DNA of 64,000 bases, taken from Bipolaris cookei. Lineage: Eukaryota > Ascomycota > Dothideomycetes > Pleosporales > Pleosporaceae. Location of the stretch: positions 678,152-742,151 of the forward strand of contig NRSV01000002.1 of assembly GCA_002286855.1 (NCBI GenBank), written 5' to 3'. Under the pieces are notes generated by a model. It saw only the letters and a program-made list of their open reading frames with translations. It had not been told where the DNA came from and made no database searches. The position numbers and the translations under genes are program-made. Of this stretch, positions 1-11,687 are shown one piece after another; position 1 is the stretch's first letter, and each line of letters opens with the position of its first letter.

Positions 1-31
1 CTATAACACTACCCAGCCGTCAGCAACACAT

Positions 32-873
32 CTAAACAAAATCAAGCTCAGTACTTGGGCTTCCAATACCAATCGAGTCGCCGCCCGTCGCCGCCCCCGC
101 ATTAGCAGTCTCGCACTTCCTCCACGCCACATGCAACTGGTGCGTAAACGCGACTGTCGCATCATCATTGCTCATCTCCCCCGCCGCATTCGCATTCTTG
201 CTTGTCAGTGCAATGCGGTTATTCACATTCAGAATCCCATTTGCGCCGCAGGGACTCCAAATCGTAGCGGTGGTCTCGACAGTGTCTTGTTTGGTGTAGA
301 CGAGACCTGCGGCGAGGGCGCCGCCGCCAGAGACCGACATGCGTGTTGTTTGCGTTTTGCCGGCGTCCTCGCTGAAGTAGTAGGTGGTGATGAAGGTGCC
401 GTTTACCCCGTCGTCGAGGCGCGCCCACCCGTGGTAGGTGGCGTCAACTACCGCGTATTGGAAACCGCCCGGGTACCGGAGGTTCAGGTGGATTTGGCAG
501 TTTTTAGAACGGTCAGAGGGAACGGTGCCCGGGCCGATGTAGGCTTGGAATTTGTCGAAGCCGTAGGTTATGACCTGTTTGGGGGGAAAAGGAGATGGTG
601 TTAGTTTGAGATGGGGGGAAGGGGGGGGGGAGTGAGTTTTTTTTCTTAGTTTAGAAATGTGTATGTATGTTGAGATAAAGTAGAACACGTGGTTAGAAAG
701 CTTACAGTCTTGTCGGCGGATTTGCTGGTGGATACGGAGCCCTGGGGGCATCCGTTACCAGAGTAGGTAGTGTCCAAGATGGTGATATCATTGGGATTGG
801 GAGCATCGCCTCGCTTGACTGGAGTCGCGGTAGCGAGCAGAGGAAGGAGGAAAGTAGTGAGTTTGGAGTGCAT
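32..873 (-). CDS. Secreted DUF4360 family protein
   Basis: Two exons, 873-706 and 574-32, are separated by a 131 bp phase-0 intron (donor GTAAG, acceptor CAG) and encode 236 residues. I chose the ATG at 873 because it starts directly into a signal peptide (MHSKLTTFLLPLLATATP) and has a TATA-like element about 135 bp upstream. After the leader a Lys-Arg pair could be a Kex2 site. The mature part has the DUF4360 pattern: an early GNGCPQGS segment, a central KNCQIHLNLRYP block, a WSPCGANG block and a late Cys. DUF4360 proteins are small secreted fungal proteins of unknown function, usually about 200 residues, so the length fits. The intron contains a long C-rich tract on the coding strand. No lesion is visible. 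Confidence 0.85.
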
Positions 874-1006
874 GGTTGCAAGTTTGTACAAGTCGAACAA
901 GTAAAAGATTGTTGGGGGAGAGCCGCAGGGCTGAAGTGTTGAGAAGAAGTAAAGGACTGGATTGGATCTGCAATGGTTCAACACAAACAAGGGAAAACTA
1001 CCTCCT

Positions 1007-1014
1007 CTTTATAC
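1007..1014 (-). promoter_or_regulatory. TATA-like element of the DUF4360 gene
   Basis: On the minus strand this reads GTATAAAG, about 135 bp upstream of the chosen ATG at 873. The position suits a fungal core promoter. Motif and spacing are the only support. Confidence 0.4.
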
Positions 1015-4000
1015 TCTCTGTCTTTGCATCAAGATATACGGGTATATTATCCCGCGGCTTCAGAATCACTCTGCTGTCAGGCACCCTGCCTTCTCCCGCT
1101 TCCGCTCGACATCACGAGCTGTCAATATGGATGACTAGAGGTCAAGTGTCGTTTCTGGGCGGCCGGGCTCAGTTTCCAATTTTAGGTTCAATCCAAGTGG
1201 CATCTGTATTAAGACTACCATGTCTTAATCCTCTGCCAAGATTTACAAGATTCCTTTTAGATTGAGTCCTCGATGTCGTTGGCAAACGTGACTGGAGTGG
1301 CAGTGTATCCAAATACGAGCTCGTGACTAAGAGCACGTAGCTGAAGTTGCAAAGCAGAAACCTAGATCGATTCAGGTCATGATCAGCAGTGTTTTCTTTC
1401 ATAGCAATAGTGCAAACGGCCTGGTAAATTGTATGGACGAGGTACGTCTGGTGGGAATCTGCAGCAGGACCATTGTCTGGTTAGTGGCGTCCTGCAGTGA
1501 GACCCTAGAAACACGGGAGCGAAGCATTATAGTAAAGATACGAAAAGCTTCGATCGCAGGTAGATTGATTGCATCTCTCCAGAGAAGCTCTGGACCTGCA
1601 TCATAGTGCTGTCCCGCTTTCGACAGCGCTTAAAAATAACCTCGACCATGTGACAGTAATATAACGACTGGCGGGAGCACCGAAAAGATTCAGGTCCAGG
1701 TTAGGTGATGTCCGGGTGCGGTGTATCAAATGAAGCGGGAACCGGACAAGAAACAAATGCTGCAGGCTTGGCCGCCGGCTACAAAAGGAACTACCTGTCC
1801 CGTATCCCGAGTAGTACTGGAACATTGTGCTTACAGAACATAGTCTCGAATAGCGCGCTGTAATATCGAAGCAATATGGAACGTCTCGCTTAATTGGGTA
1901 AATACGCCATCTTACCAAAATCTATGGTTCGACATCTGTCTCCCGATTCGATCTGTGAGGTTTAACCGGGGTCTGGCGTCAATCGTTTGTGCTTATTTTC
2001 CCACCCTTGCCAATTTTCCCCACTTAAACTTCCCATATTCAATCTGTGTCTGAAGAAAACTCCCTGGTCGCGACTTCGTCCTTTCAATTTCCCCGCAATA
2101 TGAAGCTACATTAATCGAACCACTATTGCGATTCGTTTCGACTCAGCCCTAAGCTCTCAACCATGTTGTCGTCTCCGGGTAATTCGAGATACGAAGTTTG
2201 TACAGTTTCACGTCTTAGCCGCGCTGTACAACCAGATGATTTGAGTAAGAGATATAACGTAATAGTCGGTGAACGGAGGATACTTTGCGCGGTTTGAGCA
2301 AATATGGAGCAAATTTTGGCGCAGCTCAACCAGAATTCAGATATTAAAGGCGATTTCCTGCCATGGCCGAGGTGGCCGAGGCGATGGTTAAAACAAAGGT
2401 GTTATGCAAAGTGGAGTCTATGGTGGAGTCTGGAGGCAGCTACAAATCCCAGGTGAGCGCCAAGGCACTATGCCCATTTGTAAAAACTAGAACGACTCCT
2501 GTGTGCGCATCTGGAGACTTGTTGTCAAGCATATCAACGACGGCTGGCACTGAGACTGGAAATGCACCATGACCTCTTGCGCTGCAAACACCATGACGTT
2601 CTAAAGTGAGCACATCTGGAAGCGCGCGAGATCCCGAGTATGGATATCTTGTCAGCCATTGCGACAAACACATAAGAAGACATCTAGCTAAACACTATCA
2701 TAAGAGGGGTGGAAAGGTATATATGCTTTCCCTTCATCCGTAGTTCGGGATCGCTAAAATCGCATACGTAGTCTCACGGCGCGAAGCCCGAAAGATTCTA
2801 CGGGTACGGCAGCATGTCGCAAGCAAGTGTGAGCTATAAAAAGATCCAAGAACAAATAGAGCTTGCGCCGCTCCCTCACGTTACGGGTAGTAGTACGGCG
2901 AGTTCCTTTGAACATACATGTACCAAACAGCGCGCGAAAAGATGACAGACCCAGTCACTTGGCGAGTACTGACCATGCTCAACGCGATGTTCGCATGGGC
3001 GGGCTGATGTTGGGGTCGACAAGAAGATATCGATAGCTCAATGCTGACAATAATGACGACGGCGCCAAGGGTACCAGAAGTGGAGTTTAGTCGCCAAATT
3101 CCAGAGTACATGCGATCGAACTATGGTTTTTTCCCAGCTTGCTTGGTAATGTAGATGTTAAGTAGAATGGCGCTTGAAGACACACAGCATTGTTTCCACA
3201 GCAGCCACATAGGTAGCCATATATGTAGCCACATAGGTAAGCCGCGAACACCACAAGGCGCCCCCTTTGCGAGCCAAGTGGTACCAAAGAGATCCTTGTG
3301 GAGGCGTCCATGCGTCGTCTGAGCGCTCCACACGTAGAATCACGATCTGGACGGGATGCAGGGGCCCAGAACAACCAGGGGGTTTCAGGCGCAGCGAACA
3401 TGCACAAAATTGAAATCAGTCCGGTGATACTCTCTAAGTGGGGTTGACGAGGCTGAGCAATGTTTTGCATGTACGTTGCAGAAAAGTCTTTGTCAAGGGC
3501 CTAGGCGGATCTCGGCCGGTCGGACGAGTACTCGCCTACTGACGTAACTAGGAACGAAAATCTCTTACAGCTCTTACTTCTGGAGCTATGCCCATTGTGC
3601 TTTCGTAATTCTGACCATGAACCGCTGGTTTGGGTAAGGTGCACTACTTCGGTCTCGGACTTTCTGAGAGGTTTTGTAGCAGTGCTGGTTCAAGTTTGCA
3701 TGTCTTCCATACAGTGATGCCAAGGCTATGACACGGCGCGAACGGATAGTTCATACAGATAGCACCTTGAGCGGGTGTGGTTCTGAACCTTGATTGTGCA
3801 AAATAGTAGTGCATACAGGATATTTGGAAGTGTGGCTGGCGCGTAGACTGACATGCAGCCACAAGCCACAGAGAGCATAGGCAAAGAAGAGACTAATAGA
3901 CAATAAAGCATGGACGGGCGAATGCCCGTTAGCCGACAAAGACGATAAGAGGGAAGTTATTGTCATTGTTGTGGTGATGGTGATAAAGGGGGGCATGAGG

Positions 4001-4820
4001 CTGAAGCATGCCATGTGGGACTAGCGCCGACTAGTGGGATCGACCGAGCCGTTAGCGTCCGACTTACGAGAGACCCAACTGACCCACTCATGATTTCCTC
4101 GCCGCCCCCTTGGGACGGGCCTTGACTAACGATGGTCAAAGACCGATCCACAGTGGCCTTGTGAACGCACGATGATGTTTTCATCGAGAACGCCGTGCGG
4201 TTGATCTGCCGCATCATCCGTAGGAATGGACACAAATCGAGCAGGGTAGCTTTCATCGCACCCGAATCAGAGGTACGACTCGGCACTCAACATCGGCTCG
4301 GCAATGCCAATTACCCACAAGAGCACCGGATCTGGAAGAGAACCATGGTACACACTGACGCCCATGCATGACTTTGCAACGCCCCGTTAGGGACGTTGTC
4401 GGAGTGCCTCGGATGCTCAGGATTTGCTGCGACTAGAATTAGCGAAAGGCCAGCCTGCTCTTCACACACAAAGACAGTCTTGGGGGTTCGCTCCAGCCAC
4501 TTCGCTTTCGTTCCGGGTTCTGCATCGCCACAGTTGGAGAAACAGTCTAGTGTTTAGCAGGGAGCTGCCCACCATTTGATCCAAAAAGGTTCAAGTCACT
4601 ATTCCTCCCGTCACAACCAGGTGTAAATCGCAACTCGGTGTCGCAGGGTCCCTCGGCTTTGCCGTATATCACCTCTCAGGATGAGGCTTGGCGAAAGTAA
4701 ACATTGTGGGGAATGAAACGCTCCGCTTCCTTCGACCGTATTGTATCGTATTTTGCACATCACTGTGGCCATGCTCTTGTGACATGTCTTTGGCGAGGTG
4801 CGGATAGGCGAGTGAGAAGA

Positions 4821-4840
4821 AGACTGGCCTAGGCCAGTCT
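4821..4840. repeat. 20-bp perfect palindrome
   Basis: The sequence AGACTGGCCTAGGCCAGTCT equals its own reverse complement over all 20 bases. It lies in gene-free DNA, more than 800 bp from the nearest gene start, and is followed by an A-rich stretch. Nothing else marks it as a terminator or transposon end. Confidence 0.8.
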
Positions 4841-5549
4841 AAAAGGCTTATCATTACTCAAACGTTAGTGCGAACGCTGTATCCGTAATGGGCTGGTCGA
4901 GCACCCGTCGTAGGTAAGTACATGTTTGTACCCCTGGAGGAGACTATCGAAGTAGCAAACAGCGGGCTGTAAGCTAGTCCTTCTGGGCTAAGCTGCGCTC
5001 CCAGAAAAGCCAGCCCGACGGTCAAAAATAGCTAGCTTTTTCGCTCCATGACTCGATTGGTCCACGTCGCGAGGAAATCAGGAGAAACACCTCTGTAAAC
5101 ACCAGGGATGACAGCAGGCGGCGGTGGGGAACTAGGTTGTTTGCAATGCAGTGCTAGGGTATTGGCTCTGACAATTATCTTATCGCGCGTCTCTTTCCAG
5201 GCTCCCTGTCAACACCCATGAGGTCCCCTTTTCCTCGAAACTAGAAGACTGTACGTACCAATTGCTAGAATACGGCGGAGAATAACTTAAATAGCGATAT
5301 CCACAGTTACTGATTGGTGCTAATGCTTCGATACCTGCATGTGCCTGAAAAACGACTGGCGACTACAGGTATGACAATTCATCCGGGGCTAAGATAAGGT
5401 TTAGCGCACTACTGCGCTCAGGTACAGCCGCCAAATCCTGCCACAAGAAGAACCGAGCTAACCGACCATGCTGGTGGCGCTTCCCATGACATCGATCTCG
5501 AATCAGTAGTTGAAAAGCGAGACAAGAGCACTGAGCGAGGCCCTTGTTG

Positions 5550-5556
5550 TATATAA
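5550..5556 (+). promoter_or_regulatory. TATA box of the fruit-body-type secreted protein gene
   Basis: TATATAA lies 120 bp upstream of the ATG at 5670. Between them is a pyrimidine-rich, ATG-free leader. This layout is typical of a strongly expressed fungal gene. Confidence 0.55.
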
Positions 5557-5669
5557 GAATGTCTGCCGCACAGCACAACATCTCATCATCAGCACTGGTC
5601 TTCACCACCTTCCAATCGCTTCCACCCTTTTGACACTCTTGCTACAGCTATTTTACACGCTCACTTACT

Positions 5670-7115
5670 ATGCGTTCTTACCACCTTCTTGTGGCGACCG
5701 CCGCCCTTGTAGCGGCCTCGCCTGCTCCCCAAAACTTCGATTCTATTGTGTCTGACAACGTCGTCAACAATGTTGCCCAGGGCCCCAAGCTGGGTGTTAT
5801 TTCCGAGGTCGGCAAATACAACCAGAAGAAGGCTCTCGCTGCCGCCGCTGAGGCCGGCTCGAAGCCTGCGTCGGCTCAGCAAGCCAAGAGGGATGTTATC
5901 GAGGCTCGCTCCCCGACCTTCGGCTGGTGGAACTGGTTCAACTCTGGAACTGCCCAGACATACAACAAGCCCCAGCCCCAGCAGTACGGCAGCAACCCAT
6001 CACCTCCTAGCCCTGTCTACGGAGCAGGTGGTGTTCGTCCTACTCCTCCTCCCGCTGGTGGCTCCCCACCAACTGGCCCTTCTCCCACCCAGCCTCCTAC
6101 TCCTGGCAATGCTCTGCCTACTCCCGGCGAGTCGTCGACCAACCTTGCTCCATCCTCTTGCACTCCAGTCGATTGGGTCAACACCTGGGCCTTCACTGCT
6201 GACCCAGCCTGTGCTACTCAAATCGAGGTCGGTACCTACTGTGGATTCATCAACCCTCTCGACCCTTGCGCTGCTCAGCCCAATGCCTACGGACCTCCCA
6301 CCACCCCCGATACCGTCGATGCTTTCAAGAACAACGACGTTTACCACAAGATGGCCACCTCTGCCAAGACTCCTTCCGGCTGGGACAATGAGTTCACCGA
6401 CTTGAGCGCCTCCGTCTCCGGTAGCGGATACCTTGGATACTTCGAACTCACCAGCTACGACCCTCTTACCTGCGCCAAGAAGTGTGAGGAGACCGATACC
6501 TGCACTGGCTTCAACGTCTTCGTCGAGCGCAACCCCAAGTGGAACCCTGAACAGTGCTCTTGCAAGGAGGCTGACTCGGTCACACGATTCAAATGCACTC
6601 TGTGGGGTCAGGATGTTACCAAGGAGTCCGCCACCAACAATGGCCAGTACCAGGCCGGCTTCGAGGTCGTCATTGTCGCTTCCAACGGATACAACAAGAA
6701 GGACTACGTTCCTCCTACTCCCCCTTCGTGCAGCAGGCCCCAGTCTTGCGGCAACCACCTGATTAACCAGCAGCCCTACTGCATCGGCCAGACCACCATC
6801 CCTGGACCTTTCGACCCTGCCCTCTGCGCCGCCTACGCACAGAAGCAGAACGAGGCCAACAGGAAGAAGGGCTGGCTCGCTCAGTGGATGTCACTCTTCG
6901 GCTACAGCAAGAGCGGTTGCGTCCAGTTCCAGGCTGCCTACCTTGAGAAGAACGGTGTCGGTTTCGGTACCCACTGCCGTCTCTACACTAAGAAGTTCAC
7001 TCCTGCCCAGGCCAACCTCGACATCAGCATCAACACCCAGAAGAAGTGGGGCTGCCAGAAGTCCTTCATCTTCGACCTCGATGTCAACGCCAACTTCAAC
7101 TGGGGCGGACAGTAA
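5670..7115 (+). CDS. Secreted cysteine-rich protein, fruit-body-specific protein a-like
   Basis: A single-exon gene of 481 residues. It opens with a signal peptide (about residues 1-17, ending ALVAASPAP) and a propeptide-like stretch with Lys-Arg at 73-74, a likely Kex2 site. A Pro/Gly/Ser-rich low-complexity linker follows (about 100-160), then a cysteine-rich domain from Cys164 to the end. The segment GYFELTSYDPLTCAKKCEE followed by a CTGFNVF block and a CSLWG-like KCTLWGQDV block resembles proteins annotated as fruit-body-specific protein a in ascomycetes and has an Apple/PAN-like spacing of cysteines. The molecular role is unknown; an extracellular or cell-wall site is inferred. Codon use is strongly C/G-ending, and with the TATA box this suggests high expression. 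Confidence 0.75.
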   Translation: MRSYHLLVATAALVAASPAPQNFDSIVSDNVVNNVAQGPKLGVISEVGKYNQKKALAAAAEAGSKPASAQQAKRDVIEARSPTFGWWNWFNSGTAQTYNKPQPQQYGSNPSPPSPVYGAGGVRPTPPPAGGSPPTGPSPTQPPTPGNALPTPGESSTNLAPSSCTPVDWVNTWAFTADPACATQIEVGTYCGFINPLDPCAAQPNAYGPPTTPDTVDAFKNNDVYHKMATSAKTPSGWDNEFTDLSASVSGSGYLGYFELTSYDPLTCAKKCEETDTCTGFNVFVERNPKWNPEQCSCKEADSVTRFKCTLWGQDVTKESATNNGQYQAGFEVVIVASNGYNKKDYVPPTPPSCSRPQSCGNHLINQQPYCIGQTTIPGPFDPALCAAYAQKQNEANRKKGWLAQWMSLFGYSKSGCVQFQAAYLEKNGVGFGTHCRLYTKKFTPAQANLDISINTQKKWGCQKSFIFDLDVNANFNWGGQ

Positions 7116-8107
7116 ATGCGCTCAGTATCAAAACAACCAGCAACGACTCATGTTCCCTCAAGGTGAAGACGCACGAACCAGGATCCCGATCTGATATGGT
7201 GGATATTAATGAGTAGTTAATTTTTGGTCACGGAGTTTTGAGCTTTTGATTTCCTTGTATATACCAACCTGACTTTACCTTGGGCCCTTGTCTGCCCGCC
7301 ACATAGTCACTCAGAATCGTTTATAGCACAGCTTATAGTCGTAATGTATCAATAACTGCATTTGGCAAACCAAAAAGTACCCTTTTTTCCATTTGCCGTG
7401 AATATGTTACCGAATTCATGAATACTCTAGTGTTGTTGGAAAAAAGAATGGTTGCCTTTGTGCGTTGCATTGTGAAAGGAAGTGATTATGTCAGCAAGGT
7501 GATGGCGTCAGAGTCTGGATGAACGGAATGCGGCAAGAAGAAGGCCGGGTGGTATTCCAAAGAGAGCAGGAACCCAGAGTGTCGGGACGCGCGCCCCACC
7601 GCGCGTGATCGCATGGCACGGGCTCGTGGGAACGAAGCGTTCACCCCACTTTTGTACAGATCGGCGTGCTCTCAGAGCTGAGGAAAAGTAGGCGGCGAAA
7701 TTCTGGGGGGTGAATGCGGCCCTCTTATTTATTTGGCGCACTTGTAATGACAGTCGTCGATAGCGAAGGGTTGTTGTGGTACGACATGAGGGGTACTACA
7801 AACCTGGTGTTAAAACGTGGGGTATGTCGTTACGCATAGAGGGGATTGTCCAAGTGCGGGGAAGCTCATCCCCCGTCTCTTTTGATTCGGTGCAAGGCCA
7901 GGTGAAGGCATGCACGGAACGCGGCCTAAAGGTACCACCCCTTATGTACCTTCAAAGTGGCTCGCAAACCGTGGCACCTTCAGTGCTCTCTTACACGGTG
8001 CCGCGCGAATCCACAGCTACCAGTCTTGCCATTGTTTTTGAAACGGACTATCAGCAGATGCGGGCACCGAGCTTCTTCTCTCTTTGCTCGCCTTCTTCCG
8101 AGACAGC
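7116..8107. other. Intergenic: 3' region of the secreted protein and promoter of the transhydrogenase
   Basis: No recognisable gene. A T-rich stretch with poly-A-signal-like sequences follows the stop at 7115. The last part, up to 8107, is the 5' region of the transhydrogenase gene. Short open frames on both strands here overlap its start and look like shadows. Confidence 0.5.
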
Positions 8108-11100
8108 ATGAAGTCCTCAGCATCCTGTCTTGCCGGATGCAGGACAGCCGGTTGTCCGCCGCGGGGCAGTGTGCTTGCTGCCTTGAAGCCGTCAATTGCA
8201 AGATCAACGCCTGTGTTTCGACGTGAGATCTGCTCTAAACACACTGGGATACATTTTGGCACCACTGGCATACGGAGTCTCAGCCGTCCGCTCCCACTGT
8301 CCCTGCAGCAGCACGTCTCCCAGGTCACTGCTATTGCGCGTTATGCATCCCATGCACCGGAGCCGCACGATGAGGAACTGCCCACGTCACCGCCTTTTAC
8401 AGCAGGCCCCTATGCCAATTTGACCATTGGCGTGCCAAAAGAAAGTTTTCCTAACGAGAGGCGTGTGGCCATCACGCCACAGAATGTCAAACTCCTCCTC
8501 AAGAAGGGCTTTTCCCGTGTTCTAGTCGAGCAGGGTGCGGGGCAAGAAGCCCAGTTCTTAGATGAGGCTTACGAGCAGGCTGGCGCCCAAACTGTGGACC
8601 GCCGAAGCGTCTTCTCACAAAGCGACATCTTGCTCAAGGTGCGGGCGCTCAGCATCGAGGGCAAGGATAGTGAGGTCGATGCCATCCGAGAGGGTGCCAC
8701 TGTCATCTCCATGCTCTACCCCGTGCAGAATAAGCCGACTGTTGAGCGCTTGGCTTCTCGAAAGGCCACTGCATTCGCAATGGACATGATTCCTCGCATC
8801 TCTCGAGCTCAAATCTTTGACGCGCTAAGTTCCATGGCAAATATTGCTGGATACAAGGCTGTCTTGGAAGCTTCGAACCATTTTGGGCGCTTCCTCACTG
8901 GCCAAGTCACTGCTGCTGGAAAGATACCTCCTTGCAAGGTGCTTGTCATTGGAGCTGGCGTTGCAGGTTTGAGTGCTATTGCTACTGTGAGTATGGTGTA
9001 AGCTTGAGCGAGAAGGCTACTAACCTGGGAAAACAGGCTCGCCGCATGGGCGCAATCGTCCGCGGTTTTGACACCCGTTCTGCGGCACGTGAGCAAGTCC
9101 AGTCTCTTGGCGCTGAATTCATTGAAGTCGACATCAAAGAGGATGGATCTGGTGCTGGCGGCTATGCCAAAGTCATGTCTAAGGAATTCATCGAAGCAGA
9201 AATGAAACTCTTTTACGAACAGTGCCGAGAAGTCGATATTGTCATCACCACTGCCCTCATTCCCGGAAAGCCTGCCCCTAAGCTCATCACAAAGGCAATG
9301 CTCGGTGCGATGAAACCCGGTTCGGTCGTAGTCGATCTGGCTGCCGAAGCCGGCGGCAACTGTGAAGCCACGGTTTCTGGAGAGCTGACCAAATATGAAG
9401 GAGTTAAGGTTATCGGTGGGTGATGATGATTACTCAAGATGTTCGATGCTGACTGTGTATAGGATACACTGATCTTCCATCCCGCTTGCCAACTCAGTCG
9501 TCTACTCTTTACTCGAACAACGTGACCAAATTTCTGCTTTCGCTGACCCCAAAGGATAAAAAGGATAAGCACTACGACGTTGATCTTAGCGATGAAGTCA
9601 CTCGTGGAGCCATTGTCACCTACAACGGTCAAATCCTGCCCCCAGCGCCACGTCCTGCTCCTCCACCGGCTCAGGCCAAGCCTGCCCCATCATCCGCTGA
9701 CCAAGTCGTAAATACTGTTGTTTTGACGCCGTGGCAGACTCAGACTAGACAGGTAGCAACTGTGACAGCCGGTATGACCAGCGCGCTTGCCCTCGGAAAA
9801 TTTACCGGCCCACTGTTCATGTCCAATGCTTTCACGTTCGCTCTTGCCAGTCTTATCGGTTATCGTGTTGTATGGGGAGTGGCACCTGCATTGGTAAGCG
9901 ATCTTTGCACAAAAGGCATATAGAAAACAGAACGCTGATATCGTCAACTTGCAATTAGCACTCTCCATTAATGAGCGTCACAAATGCAATCTCTGGAATG
10001 GTAGGTGTAGGAGGTCTGTTCGTCATGGGTGGCGGCTACTTTCCGGAAACAATTCCACAGACGCTCGGAGCTTTGTCGGTGCTACTTGCATTTGTTAATG
10101 TCTCAGGCGGCTTTGTCATCTCCAAGAGGATGCTAGATATGTTCAGGCGCCCCACAGACCCCAAAGAATATCCCTGGTTATATGCTATCCCGGCAGCCTT
10201 GTTTGGCGGAGGCTACATTGCGGCAGCTTCGACTGGTATGGCTGGTCTTGTGCAAGCAGGCTACCTTGTCAGTAGCCTTTTGTGCATGACTTCATTATCA
10301 GGACTTGCATCGCAAACGACAGCTCGCCGCGGGAACATTCTGGGTATACTTGGTGTGTTCTCTGGTATCCTTGCTTCGCTAGCGGCCGTTGGCTTTACAC
10401 CCGATGTGCTCACGCAGTTTGCTGGATTGGCTACGGTCGGTACTATTGCTGGGCTTATGATTGGACGGCGAATCACTCCAACATCTCTTCCCCAAACAGT
10501 GGCAGCGCTACACTCTGTTGTTGGTCTTGCTGCAGTCCTGACTAGTATCGGTAGTGTTCTTGGGCACACTAGTGACATTTCGACCCTCCACATGGTTTCA
10601 GCATACCTCGGTGTTCTCATTGGCGGAGTCACATTCACTGGGTCGATCGTAGCCTTTTTGAAGTTGGCCGCAAAGATGAGCTCGAAGCCATTGGCATTGC
10701 CTGGCCGTCATGTCATCAACAGCTCGCTATTGGGTGCCAATTTTGCCACCATGGGTGCGTTTTTGGCGTACGCACCAGGCGCACCTATGATAAGTGCGGC
10801 ATGTCTTGTGGGCAATGCCGTCCTATCTTTCATCAAGGGTTACACAACGACGGCTGCCATTGGCGGAGCGGACATGCCTGTGGTCATCACTGTGTTGAAT
10901 GCGTATTCCGGGTTCGCGCTCGTCGCCGAAGGATTCATGCTGGACAACTCGCTGCTAACGACCATTGGCGCTCTTATTGGAGTCTCCGGCTCTATTCTCT
11001 CGTACATCATGTGCGTGGCCATGAACAGGTCGCTCACAAACGTCTTGTTTGGTGGCATAGCGCCAACAGTGCAGTCTCAGTCCAAGGTCGAAGGGGAGAT

Positions 11101-11687
11101 AACCAAAACGACGGCCGACGAGACAGCCGAAGCCCTTGTCAACGCAGAGAAAATCATCATTGTAGTAGGATACGGAATGGCGGTGGCCAAGGCGCAATAC
11201 GGGCTTGCTGAGTTTGTGAGTATGCTACGTGCAAAGGGAGTCAATGTGCGCTTTGCTATCCATCCGGTCGCGGGTCGAATGCCTGGCCAATGCAACGTTC
11301 TGCTAGCCGAGGCCAGCGTACCCTACGATATTGTACTTGAGATGGACGAGATTAACGATGACTTTGCGGACACGGATGTTACGCTCGTGATTGGTGCAAA
11401 CGACACTGTCAACCCAATTGCGCTGGAGCCTGGTAGTGCAATTGCAGGCATGCCGGTTCTGCACGCGTGGAAGAGCAAGCAGGTGGTCATTATGAAGCGC
11501 GGTATGGCCAGTGGATATGCCGATGTGCCGAATCCAATGTTTTTCATGGAGAATACGAAGATGTTGTTTGGCGACGCCAACGACAGCTGTAATGGTAAGT
11601 CAAGCTGCAAACTTTGGGTGTAAGACATGTGCTAACGATGGGTCAGCTATCAAGCGCGCGCTCGAAGAGAAGATCAAGGGGTTATGA
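8108..11687 (+). CDS. NNT: NAD(P) transhydrogenase, mitochondrial, single-chain
   Basis: Proton-translocating nicotinamide nucleotide transhydrogenase couples NADH + NADP+ to NAD+ + NADPH at the mitochondrial inner membrane. Five exons (8108-8986, 9037-9415, 9463-9893, 9959-11594, 11647-11687; introns 47-65 bp) give 1121 residues, as expected for the fused eukaryotic chain. A basic, Ser/Arg-rich presequence fills the first 80 or so residues. Domain I begins at the GVPKESFPNERRVAITP motif and contains the glycine-rich NAD site (GAGVAGLSAIAT) and VIGYTDLPSRLPTQ. Domain II supplies many hydrophobic helices. Domain III at the C-terminus has the NADP-binding VVGYGMAVAKAQ motif, then GRMPGQCNVLLAEA. 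Intron positions are fixed because each junction restores a conserved motif (for example IAT/ARRMGA and ALH/SPLMSV). It is intact. Confidence 0.96.

Larger units (their letters stand above)
874..5669. other. 4.8 kb intergenic tract, no recognisable gene
   Basis: Base composition is moderate, not strongly AT-rich. The open frames here are short, have no intron signals that extend them and resemble no family I know. A 13 bp motif (AGCCACATAGGTA) occurs twice at 3203-3239 around a CATATAT core. A 20 bp perfect palindrome lies at 4821-4840. The last few hundred bases are the promoter of the secreted protein that starts at 5670. The rest could be eroded old sequence, but I see no transposon coding remnant. 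Confidence 0.5.

Noticed and set aside
1921..1940. GGTTCGACATC as a possible tRNA B-box
   Set aside because: The consensus is not met and there is no A-box or stem structure upstream.
6000..6758. 252-codon minus-strand open frame opposite the secreted protein
   Set aside because: It is an antisense shadow caused by strong C/G-ending codon use in the real gene.
5670..7115. Classical effector or toxin
   Set aside because: The protein is large and matches the fruit-body-type secreted family. Nothing in the sequence supports a toxin role.
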